Source of the DNA: Pseudomonas putida
GTDB taxonomy: Bacteria; Pseudomonadota; Gammaproteobacteria; Pseudomonadales; Pseudomonadaceae
Direction of reading: 5' to 3'
DNA: 64,000 nt
Assembly (NCBI RefSeq): GCF_001941965.1
Contig: NZ_MKZO01000075.1
Location: 1 to 64,000 of the forward strand
In this document: positions 8,614 through 15,150 of the stretch, one piece after another
Layout: each line of letters starts with the position of its first letter
Numbering within the stretch: position 1 is the first letter of the stretch
The notes under the pieces: generated by a model
Told to the model about the DNA's origin: nothing
The model's database searches: none
The model's input: the letters and a program-made list of their open reading frames with translations, nothing else
Position numbers and translations under genes: made by a program

Positions 8614-9132
8614 ATGATCCTCCACCTCGCCATCTTCCTCTGCACCCTGGTCGCCATGGAGTGTGTCGGTTTTCTTGCGCACAAGTACGTGATGCACGGG
8701 CCCGGCTGGTTCCTCCATCGTTCCCACCACGAGCCACACCTGGGCGTTGTCGAGACCAATGACGTCTACCTGCTGATCCTCGCCCTGGTCGCCATCACCC
8801 TGATCGTGCTGGGCAATGCCGGGCATGATCCGTTGCAGTGGGTGGGGGCGGGGGTGGCGGCGTTCGGGATCATCTATGTGTTTGTCCACGATGGCATCGT
8901 CCACCGCCACTGGCCGGTGCGACCGAAGCCGCGTCATCCCTATCTGCGCCGCCTGTACCAGGCGCATCTGATGCACCATGCGATAAAAGGGCGGCGCAAT
9001 AGCGTGTCGTTCGGCTTCCTGTATGCGCCGCCTGTGCATGTGATCAAGCGGCAGTTGCGGGAGATGCGCGAGTCAGAAGCGCGGGTCGAGGATCGCCGGG
9101 AGGGTGATTTCCTTGACGAAGCTCGCGGCTGA
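8614..9132 (+). CDS. crtZ: CrtZ-like beta-carotene hydroxylase (fatty acid hydroxylase superfamily)
   Basis: 172 residues from ATG 8614 (MILHLAIFLCTL). The histidine clusters of integral-membrane di-iron hydroxylases are all visible: HKYVMHG, HRSHHEPH, HDGIVHRHW and HLMHHAIKGRR, in the order and spacing of CrtZ. Four membrane helices surround them. CrtZ hydroxylates the beta-ionone rings of carotenes. No other carotenoid genes are in the window, so the true substrate here is uncertain. The C-terminus overlaps the convergent SDR gene by 60 bp, which is unusual. Confidence 0.75.
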   Translation: MILHLAIFLCTLVAMECVGFLAHKYVMHGPGWFLHRSHHEPHLGVVETNDVYLLILALVAITLIVLGNAGHDPLQWVGAGVAAFGIIYVFVHDGIVHRHWPVRPKPRHPYLRRLYQAHLMHHAIKGRRNSVSFGFLYAPPVHVIKRQLREMRESEARVEDRREGDFLDEARG

Positions 9133-9792
9133 CAGGCTCAGGGCCATCCGTACCACCTGTACCACGTCGTGGACCGGGATGAGTTCGCCAGCGCCGCGTT
9201 GTTCGGCTTGTTCACGGGGCGTGGTCAAGGTGTCTTCGGTATTCAGGTAACCCAGATTCAGGCAGGTCACGCCAAGGCGCTGGTCGCGATAGCCCTCGCG
9301 CAGTGAGTCGGCGATGCCACGCAGGGCAAATTTGCTGGCGCCGAACGTCACTTCAGGTCGCCCGCTCTGTGGCAGGCCTGAGGTGGAGCCCGTGAGGATG
9401 ATGCGGGGACGTTCGCTGCGCAGCAGGATCGGCAGCAGGCGCTTGATCAGCAGGATCGGTGCGGTGACGTTGCAATTGACGATGGCTTGTAATTGCTCGT
9501 CGCGATCTTCGAGGAAGTTGTAGGCGTCGTCGAAGGCCTGGTCTTCCCATATGCCGAGGTTGTAGATCAGCGTATCGAGGCCGGTTTCGCCGGCGCAGTG
9601 GGCGAGCAAGTCGGCGGCGTTTACCGGGTTTCCGAGGTCGGCTTCGATCCATTGCTGACTGACGCCTGGAAAGGGCTTCATCTCATGCGGGCGGGTGCGG
9701 GACACGCCGATCAACAGATCGCCGTTATTACCCAGACCTTCCATCAATGCTTTGCCCAGTCCCTTGCTGGCGCCGATCACCATCGTCTTCAT
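9073..9792 (-). CDS. Short-chain dehydrogenase/reductase with Phe in the YxxxK position
   Basis: 239 residues from MKTMVIGASKGLGKALMEG; longer in-frame starts to 10308 run through the divergent acetyltransferase gene and are rejected. The nucleotide-binding GASKGLG motif and the ILTGSTSG strand are standard SDR features. The catalytic YxxxK motif reads FGASK here, so the usual proton-donor Tyr is replaced by Phe. This predicts altered or absent classical oxidoreductase chemistry. Substrate unknown. The 3' end overlaps the crtZ-like gene. Confidence 0.8.
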   Translation of the reverse strand: MKTMVIGASKGLGKALMEGLGNNGDLLIGVSRTRPHEMKPFPGVSQQWIEADLGNPVNAADLLAHCAGETGLDTLIYNLGIWEDQAFDDAYNFLEDRDEQLQAIVNCNVTAPILLIKRLLPILLRSERPRIILTGSTSGLPQSGRPEVTFGASKFALRGIADSLREGYRDQRLGVTCLNLGYLNTEDTLTTPREQAEQRGAGELIPVHDVVQVVRMALSLSAASFVKEITLPAILDPRF

Positions 9793-9912
9793 CGCTGCAC
9801 TCCTTGTGTGTGAAGAGGGCATGCAAGCAGATAGGGGAGGGTAGTAGCAAAGGGCTGGGTGTTTCTGGATGTGAATTGTATGATCTTCTCCCGCCAGCCT
9901 TTGGTGCTTCCC

Positions 9913-10464
9913 ATGCACTTCATCAACATCCTCGACACATCCCTCGCCGTCCAGGCCCGGGTTCGCGACCTGCGCAACCACATTGATGTACGGCGGTTCA
10001 TGTACAGCAGCCACGAGATCTCCATTGACGAGCATGGGCAGTGGCTGGCGTCGCTGGTGGGCAATCAGCGTCAGAGGGTCTTTGTCGTGATGCTCGACGA
10101 TCAGGTCGCGGGCATCGTTTCGCTCAATGCCATCAATGCGGCGCACCGGACGGCGGACTGGGCGTTCTATCTCGATCCGGCGCTCCAGGGGCGCGGGGTG
10201 GGGAGCTTGGTGGAGTTCTGGCTGCTCGATCATGCGTTCAACGAAGCGGGGCTGGAAAAGCTCAACTGCGAAGTGCTGGAGAGCAACACGGCGGTGGTGA
10301 AGATGCACTGCAAGTTCGGTTTTTCTCAGGAAGGAGTCCGGCGCCAGAACATCCTGAAAGACGGTGCGCGTCTCGATGTCGTGTTGCTTGGCATCACTCG
10401 AGCGGAATGGCAGGCGCAGCGTCCAACGATGCGAGGCATAGTGGAGCGCTTGTCACGTAAATGA
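9913..10464 (+). CDS. PseH-like GNAT acetyltransferase
   Basis: 183 residues from ATG 9913; the frame continues upstream to 9859 but that start adds 18 poorly conserved residues. The N-terminus (LRNHIDVRRFMYSSHEIS) and the acetyl-CoA loop (LDPALQGRGVGS) match the GNAT subgroup of PseH, the N-acetyltransferase of pseudaminic acid synthesis for flagellin glycosylation. No other pse, flagellin or glycosyltransferase genes are near, so the sugar-nucleotide role is only suggested by family. A REP-free gap and then the CRISPR array follow. Confidence 0.75.
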   Translation: MHFINILDTSLAVQARVRDLRNHIDVRRFMYSSHEISIDEHGQWLASLVGNQRQRVFVVMLDDQVAGIVSLNAINAAHRTADWAFYLDPALQGRGVGSLVEFWLLDHAFNEAGLEKLNCEVLESNTAVVKMHCKFGFSQEGVRRQNILKDGARLDVVLLGITRAEWQAQRPTMRGIVERLSRK

Positions 10465-10540
10465 ACCGGTGCCGAGAGCAGGCCTGCGGCACCCTAGTTG
10501 TTCGGTCTTGCCAGTGCGTCCTCCTCCTTACACCCTAGAT

Positions 10541-11111
10541 TTTCTGAGCTGCCTACGCGGCAGTGAATGGGGGCTGATCGTGCTGCCGGATATCGAGGTT
10601 TTCTGAGCTGCCTTTACAGCAGTGAACGAACGGTGTCGGGATCAGCTGCATCCCCGATATTTCTGAGCTGCCTACACGGCAGTGAACATCGAGAAGCCAA
10701 TCACGCCGACCAACATCCATTTCTGAGCTGCCTATACGGCAGTGAACAACCCGTGGCGTGCCGGACGGCTGGGTCGCCGTTTCTGAGCTGCCTATGCGGC
10801 AGTGAACTCTTCTCCAGCTTGGCAAGGATGTCGGTCATCTTTCTGAGCTGCCTATACGGCAGTGAACGTCACAAACGTACAGGACAAAACTCCCCTGCAT
10901 TTCTGAGCTGCCTGTACGGCAGTGAACCGAATCGGCACGCTGGCGCCTGATTTTGCCCGTTTCTGAGCTGCCTATACGGCAGTGAACACCAGGATCAAGA
11001 CCCTGACGCCGGAAGTGCATTTCTGAGCTGCCGTATAGGCAGCTCAGAAATACGTGGGTTACAAGGTATAGCCTCGCCCCGCTGTTCACTGCCGTATAGG
11101 CAGCCCAAAAA
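10541..11111 (-). CRISPR. Orphan type I-F CRISPR array, 8 direct repeats plus a hybrid and an inverted repeat
   Basis: 28-nt repeats begin at 10541, 10600, 10660, 10720, 10780, 10840, 10900 and 10960, separated by 32-nt spacers (the first is 31). On the minus strand each reads GTTCACTGCC-N5-GGCAGCTCAGAAA, the Cas6f/Csy4 hairpin repeat of Pseudomonas I-F systems. Repeats 1 and 2 are degenerate (terminal base; broken stem), marking the leader-distal end at the left. The other end carries a palindromic hybrid repeat (11020-11050), a 33-nt spacer and an oppositely oriented degenerate repeat (11084-11111). No cas1, cas3 or csy1-4 gene occurs in the window, and no AT-rich leader is visible. If functional it needs Cas proteins encoded elsewhere. 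Confidence 0.93.
11020..11050. repeat. Head-to-head hybrid CRISPR repeat, perfect 13-bp palindrome
   Basis: TTTCTGAGCTGCC, loop GTATA, then GGCAGCTCAGAAA: two left halves of the I-F repeat joined at the stem-loop in opposite orientation. The GTTCAC handle half is missing on both sides. It marks the junction between the minus-strand array and a single plus-strand spacer-repeat unit. Confidence 0.9.
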
Positions 11112-11166
11112 CTAAAGATGGCACGGGGGTGAACGAATGAGCGGAAGCGTTGAAGAGCAGCGCAGT

Positions 11167-11186
11167 GCCGCGGGCGCGCCCGCGGC
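11167..11186. other. Perfect 20-bp GC palindrome downstream of the DUF6124 gene
   Basis: GCCGCGGGCGCGCCCGCGGC is its own reverse complement. It lies 10 bp beyond the stop of the minus-strand DUF6124 gene. It could end that transcript, but no T-tract follows, so a terminator role is only possible. Confidence 0.4.
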
Positions 11187-11196
11187 GAGATACCCT

Positions 11197-11442
11197 TTAC
11201 TGCACAGGCACACTGAGTCCTGATTTCGCCCTAGCGACAGTCAACAATGTTCTGCTGATTTTCAGATTGACGATGGCACTGCTGATTTTCGTTTGGTCAG
11301 CGAGTAGCGGCTGTGAGGGCAACCGGGTCAGAGAGAAAAGGGCACTTTGGAGGTGCTTCTCAGCATTGTGTATTGCCTCCTCGGTGGACATGCCCGCGCG
11401 GATGCAGAGGACGGGTGGTGGATCGGGTACGAGTTTCTTCAT
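11197..11442 (-). CDS. DUF6124-family small protein
   Basis: 81 residues from MKKLVPDPPPVLCIR, preceded by upstream sequence that I do not consider coding. The phrases STEEAIHNAEKHLQSAL and KISRTLLTVARAKSGLSVPV (the last few residues of the protein) are characteristic of a Pseudomonas-restricted family (DUF6124) of unknown function, present in many paralogous copies per genome. It is all-helical, cytosolic and has no known partner. Its last 10 codons resemble spacer 10928-10959 of the adjacent CRISPR array, reported as a finding. It diverges from the decayed region at 11556-11905. Confidence 0.8.
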   Translation of the reverse strand: MKKLVPDPPPVLCIRAGMSTEEAIHNAEKHLQSALFSLTRLPSQPLLADQTKISSAIVNLKISRTLLTVARAKSGLSVPVQ

Positions 11443-11555
11443 GGCTACGCTCTGTGTTGTTTCAAGAGATCGCCACATTCCGCTGCTAGACGGAGGGTGG
11501 CGACTGTACGTGAGGTAGCAGACCGGCACACAGAGCAAACCCGGCGCACCCGAAG

Positions 11556-11905
11556 GTGCCCACACGCACAGCCGCCATTGACTGGTTGCTGGTGGTTGCT
11601 TCTGTGCGCGGACTGCTAATCCGATCGTTGATTTGGCAACGACCGGCGAAGCGTAGGCACGGTTTCCAGAGGACGCAACCGCCAGGTGGGGTGGGGGAGT
11701 ATGCTTGGGAAATTGCCTACAAGAAAGTCGGAAATGGCAGGGTTTTCGTAGCTATATGCGACACCTTTTACTTCCCTCTTGAGCCGGTAGGATTTCCTGG
11801 GTGCCGGGAGCGAGCGTGTGCTGGAGCTGCTCCGCACGCTCATCGAGGAAAACCATGAATCGCGATCAAGACCTCAATCAGAGATGGCAGAACGCATCGC
11901 CTTGA
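11556..11905 (+). pseudogene. Decayed coding stretch upstream of the toxin-like ORF
   Basis: Protein-like text continues across two frames: EYAWEIAYKKVGNGRVFVAI with CDTFYFPLEPVG directly after it in one frame, then DFLGAGSERVLELLRTLIEE in the next after a shift near 11795. The second frame runs into a short ORF with a good Shine-Dalgarno (GAGGAAAACC before ATG 11855, ending at 11905). No family is recognised. The pattern suggests a frameshifted gene rather than intact coding; I would not annotate a product. Confidence 0.3.
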
Positions 11906-11924
11906 GTCATGTTGGGGAGGGCGC

Positions 11925-12416
11925 TTGTCTGAATTGCTCAAGCTTAAACCGAATACTCTGGTGTCACACCCTGCTGGCGGGTTCAGTTTCGGCACGATTC
12001 CCGAGATGCCAAAGTTCGGTCTGCCCGGCGGCGAAGTTTATCTTCGTGTAGGGGCTCATCACCGGGTCAACAGCGGGTTTGGAGTGATTCATGTGTGGCA
12101 GGCGCACCAGGCTGATTTGCTTAGGCATGGTTGCATCAGCATTGATGGCGTCGCTGACCACATCGCCAAAATGATTGTGCCTGGGGCGCAGATCTATTGT
12201 GAGTTCAAGGAACAGCGAGGTGGCAACCGCATCGCAGTGCTTAGGACATCCACTGGCTGCCTGATTCTTGAGCCGCGCCACGAGCGGGCGTCAGGTTTTG
12301 GCTACTATGTCGTTACCTGGTATCCCCAGCGTCGAGCACACGGCACGCTGGTAGGACAAATTCCTCGACCACGAGCCGAGGAGGGGCCAGCAGATTTTGA
12401 GCGAGCTGAAAAATAA
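11925..12416 (+). CDS. Hypothetical protein, toxin C-terminal-domain-like
   Basis: 163 residues from TTG 11925, which has GGAGGG immediately upstream; no ATG fits. The text GGEVYLRVGAHHRVNSGFGV, IHVWQAHQADL, IYCEFKE, RIAVLRTSTGCLILEPR and YYVVTWYPQRRAHGTLVG has the alternating strand-helix-strand look, with a conserved-type His and Arg, of small nuclease-toxin tips of polymorphic toxins or phage BECR-fold domains. That match is from memory of sequence style, not a search. There is no secretion domain upstream. A strong bidirectional terminator follows directly. Confidence 0.5.
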   Translation: MSELLKLKPNTLVSHPAGGFSFGTIPEMPKFGLPGGEVYLRVGAHHRVNSGFGVIHVWQAHQADLLRHGCISIDGVADHIAKMIVPGAQIYCEFKEQRGGNRIAVLRTSTGCLILEPRHERASGFGYYVVTWYPQRRAHGTLVGQIPRPRAEEGPADFERAEK

Positions 12417-12440
12417 AAAAGGCGCCACATGGGCGCCTTT
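12415..12440. terminator. Rho-independent terminator after the toxin-like ORF
   Basis: AAAAAAGGCGCC, loop ACATG, GGCGCCTTT: a 6-bp GC stem flanked by A and T runs, usable in either direction. Confidence 0.75.
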
Positions 12441-12784
12441 CAAATTTTTGAGGAGTAGTCGCAGCGATTCTTTAGCTCCCGGTCTCACGACCTTGGGTTC
12501 AGAATCCGACGGACAATGCCATCGTCACTACTTCAGAGAAACCAGCTTTCTCTGCTGCCAAAATTGCGGGGGGGGATGTTGCTGGTACCCAGTCCCGACG
12601 TATGCGCAGTTGCAGTCCTCAAATGCAAGGATATAGAAGGTGACACTCGTGTCAACCACATTGGATGAATGGGCCGGGGTTCCGGGGAGCCACAAGTCTA
12701 TGTGGGGTGAGCCCTTCGCGAGCAAGCTCGCTCCCACAGAGAAAATGCAGCACCGCATCTCCAACTCCAAATCTCAGGCACAAA
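12441..12784. other. Intergenic stretch left of the element, no gene seen
   Basis: No convincing coding sequence. It holds a single REP of another type at 12701-12740 and a G-run at 12568-12576. It lies between the toxin-like ORF and the former downstream region of tRNA-Leu. Confidence 0.6.
12701..12740. repeat. Single REP, fluorescens-type (TTCGCGAGCAAGCTCGCTCC)
   Basis: The palindrome CGCGAGCAAGCTCGCTCCCA differs from the GCTGGCAAGCCAGC type seen everywhere else in the window. It is unpaired and sits about 80 bp left of the integration site. Confidence 0.75.
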
Positions 12785-12808
12785 AAAGCCGACTAAAAAG
12801 TCGGCTTT
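12781..12808 (-). terminator. Terminator, originally of tRNA-Leu
   Basis: AAAGCCGACT (12785-12794), loop AAAA, AGTCGGCTTT (12799-12808), with an A-run at 12782-12787 that is a T-run on the minus strand. Before integration this hairpin would have stood just 3' of the minus-strand tRNA-Leu gene. Confidence 0.7.
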
Positions 12809-12819
12809 CTCATCGATCT

Positions 12820-12847
12820 TGGTGCCCCGAGGGAGACTCGAACTCCC
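12820..12847. other. Distal attachment site: displaced 3' end of tRNA-Leu (28 bp)
   Basis: TGGTGCCCCGAGGGAGACTC plus the next eight bases are identical to 25503-25530, the 3' end of the intact tRNA-Leu gene. Nothing else of the tRNA is present here. This is the left boundary of the integrated element. Confidence 0.93.
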
Positions 12848-12903
12848 TCAAAATTACGCTTCAAACCAGTAGGGCCGCGTATTTAAAGGCTTACAGTGGC
12901 TTT

Positions 12904-12940
12904 GGCTAGAAATTTTGGATAGAATTTTGGGTAGAAATCA
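12904..12940. promoter_or_regulatory. Left-end triplet repeats, probable integrase arm-type sites
   Basis: Three tandem units of 13, 12 and 12 bp: GGCTAGAAATTTT, GGATAGAATTTT, GGGTAGAAATCA. The same triplet with the same 13-12-12 spacing occurs at the other end (25423-25459). They lie between the core repeat and the integrase start. Arm-type binding of the integrase is inferred from position and symmetry. Confidence 0.65.
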
Positions 12941-12959
12941 CTAGCCAAGGGCTGCTGCT

Positions 12960-14279
12960 ATGACCGATTTTTTAGTCCTGAAATCTGGCACCTACCACGT
13001 CCGTCTGGACGTTCCAGAAGCAGCACGGGAAGCCTTCGCCGGGCGTAAGGTTCTGACTAAAAGTCTTAAAACCGGCAACCGCTCGGAAGCTCACGTTCTC
13101 AAATTGAGGTGGTTGCACCAATGGAAGGCCGAAATTGAAAAAGCCCGAAGGGGTGAAATCGGTAATTTTCGTGATGATGTTCTTCAAATAGTTGAAAAGC
13201 ACCAACGGGCTATAAATCTTGATAAAATTCAAGGAAAAGCTCCAACCAGTGAAGCAAAAATGGGTTTTGAAGTAATCCAGTATGCACATGATAAAAAATT
13301 AAGTATCGACCTTGTTAATGAAGCGATTGATATTGCTGCTGGTCGCTCGGATTATTCACCCAAGACTCCATTTTTTAAAAGTCGCCTTGATGCTTTTTAT
13401 AGCTATGAATTAAATCAACGAAAGGTTGATTTGAATACCGTCGATAGACATATCAAGAGAATTAAGGCTCTTGATGCGTTTTTAAAGTCGGAAAATCTGC
13501 TTCTAGACTATGAAGCAGTAGCTTCATTCTTGATGTCAAAAAACCTTGAGCCGAAGACCAAGAAGCAATATTTGTTTTCGTTTAATGCTTTTTATAATTT
13601 CTTGATTAAGAAAGAGCCACCGTTCAAAGAGCATTATCCAATCAATCCTTTTAAAAGTCATGAATTGAGCCAAGTCAGACGTGGAACGCTCAAAGAGGAC
13701 GAACGACGAGCGTTTACGGCTGATGAAGTCAATACCTTGCATAGTAAGGCAGTCGAGAAAGGTAAGCGTCAGCTAGCCGACTTGATTGAGATAGCAGCCT
13801 ACACCGGGGCACGGATTGAAGAGATTTGCCGTTTGAAAACATCGTCAGTTGTTAAAGAAGATGGTGTTGATTGTTTTCATATCACAGAAGGTAAAACACA
13901 AGCATCTGTTCGTTTTGTTCCAATCCACCCGGCTCTTATGAAAACCGTAAACCGGCTTGTAAGTTCGTCGGACGATGGCTATTTGTTGAAAACAAGCAAA
14001 GGCGGCAAGTATGAAACAAAATCCAAGGGCTTAGGTAATCAGTTTTCGGTATTCAAAGCAGAGCTTGGATTTGATAAGCGATGTGTTTTCCATAGTATAC
14101 GAAAGACTGTTATCACTACGCTAGAACGTGCTGACGTTAAGAACCTTGTCATCATATCTTTGGTTGGTCACAAAGCAGATGGGCTGCTAAGAATGACCTT
14201 TGATAGATACTCAGAAGGTCCGACGCCACCCGCCAAATTGAAAGCTGTTGAAAATTTGAAATACAAGTTTTCAGTCTAA
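12960..14279 (+). CDS. Tyrosine site-specific integrase
   Basis: 439 residues. The N-terminus (FLVLKSGTYHVRLDVPEAAR) resembles the DUF6538 domain of bacterial integrases, followed by a SAM-like core-binding domain around residues 150-225. The catalytic set is complete: Arg285 in AYTGARIEEI, a beta-hairpin Lys near 310, His378 and Arg381 in FHSIRKT, His404 in LVGHKA and the nucleophile Tyr417 in FDRYSEG. It recombines the element with tRNA-Leu at the 28-bp core. It faces inward from the left boundary, and its coding region is markedly AT-rich relative to the chromosome. Confidence 0.95.
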   Translation: MTDFLVLKSGTYHVRLDVPEAAREAFAGRKVLTKSLKTGNRSEAHVLKLRWLHQWKAEIEKARRGEIGNFRDDVLQIVEKHQRAINLDKIQGKAPTSEAKMGFEVIQYAHDKKLSIDLVNEAIDIAAGRSDYSPKTPFFKSRLDAFYSYELNQRKVDLNTVDRHIKRIKALDAFLKSENLLLDYEAVASFLMSKNLEPKTKKQYLFSFNAFYNFLIKKEPPFKEHYPINPFKSHELSQVRRGTLKEDERRAFTADEVNTLHSKAVEKGKRQLADLIEIAAYTGARIEEICRLKTSSVVKEDGVDCFHITEGKTQASVRFVPIHPALMKTVNRLVSSSDDGYLLKTSKGGKYETKSKGLGNQFSVFKAELGFDKRCVFHSIRKTVITTLERADVKNLVIISLVGHKADGLLRMTFDRYSEGPTPPAKLKAVENLKYKFSV

Positions 14280-14360
14280 ATTTCACGCTGGAGTTAGAAT
14301 CTTTCCTTGTGGTAGCATAGTGATGGCTTACCGATTTTCATTGAATGGCAAGGAAGAGAG

Positions 14361-14906
14361 ATGAAGAAAACCATCGGATTTTATTTTTCATTAGTTCTGG
14401 CCGCATCATCCTTAGCATCTACCGTTCAGGCTTACGAAAGAGTAGAGCTTGACCACGATAGGACTAGCGTTGAATATTCCGGCCCTATTAAGTCAGTAGC
14501 TAAAGTCATTGAGGGCTACAAATGGCTTGGCCAGACCAAAGAAATGAATGGTGGCGTAGTCTTTGAAGCTTATGACAACAAATACTTTGGTAGAGCCGAC
14601 ACCTCTTTGGGCAACGCCATCATGGTTAAGGCCACTTTTTATACTTACGACAAAGTGAGTAAAGAAGCAGTCATGATTGCCAGACAGAGTGAGATTACCG
14701 GCTTTGTTGAACTCTATGGGATGGAAAGCCCCGAACTCCAGATTCATATCAAAACCGTAGGCGAAAACGAGTTTCAAGCTTTCTCTAGCAAATACGATGC
14801 GGATAGTCCCAAGAAGTTGATGACCTACAAGAAAGTCCAGCAGTTCAATAAAAGCCCTCACGGTGAACGTTTGAAGTCTGCCAGTGATAGCGGTATGGTT
14901 TTCTAA
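14361..14906 (+). CDS. Secreted hypothetical protein, element cargo
   Basis: 181 residues with a clear Sec signal peptide (MKKTIGFYFSLVLAASSLAS, cleavage likely after VQA). AAGGAAGAGAG precedes the ATG. The mature part has no Cys and no recognisable domain; it is rich in Lys, Glu and Tyr (YDNKYFGRADTSLGNAIMVK). It lies between the integrase and the oriT-like region, a common position for cargo. I do not recognise the family; a periplasmic location is the only supported statement. Confidence 0.75.
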   Translation: MKKTIGFYFSLVLAASSLASTVQAYERVELDHDRTSVEYSGPIKSVAKVIEGYKWLGQTKEMNGGVVFEAYDNKYFGRADTSLGNAIMVKATFYTYDKVSKEAVMIARQSEITGFVELYGMESPELQIHIKTVGENEFQAFSSKYDADSPKKLMTYKKVQQFNKSPHGERLKSASDSGMVF

Positions 14907-14972
14907 TAAATCATTGGGCATATATAGGCATTATTCAGTCAGCTTGGTTTTGATTGCTATCAGTTGCTCAAA

Positions 14973-15150
14973 AGGCTACCTCATTGGGTGGCCTTTTTTA
15001 TGCGGTCTAAAAATCAAACGCCAAAAAAGCACGCAAATAAGTCTAACCATCAAACGATTTAGAGGCTGCCCAAGTTATGGATGGCCTTTTTTTATGTTGT
15101 CTAAAAATCAAACGTTAGATAGCTCATCCTAAAGGTCTAACAATCAAACG
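14973..15150. repeat. Duplicated unit with four 16-bp iterons GTCTAAAAATCAAACG
   Basis: Iterons at 15005-15020, 15041-15056, 15099-15114 and 15135-15150 share GTCTAAMMATCAAACG. Pairs are spaced 36 bp apart, and the two pairs form a tandem duplication of about 94 bp, each copy led by an imperfect hairpin and T-run (AGGCTACC...GGTGGCCTTTTTT near 14974-15000; a similar one near 15063-15094). Such direct repeats are typical of origins or relaxosome/partition protein sites. Confidence 0.75.

Noticed and set aside
9792..10308. N-terminal extension of the SDR protein up to 10308
   Set aside because: It would lie antisense to the GNAT gene and lacks SDR-type sequence; MKTMVIGASKG is the natural start.
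10567..10950. Open frames across the CRISPR region encoding repeated FLSCLYGSE-type peptides
   Set aside because: The peptide repeat is just the translation of the 28-nt CRISPR repeat with a 60-nt period, which is a multiple of three.
12820..12847. A second tRNA-Leu gene at the left boundary
   Set aside because: Only 28 bp of the 3' end is present, with no anticodon or 5' half; it is an attachment-site remnant.
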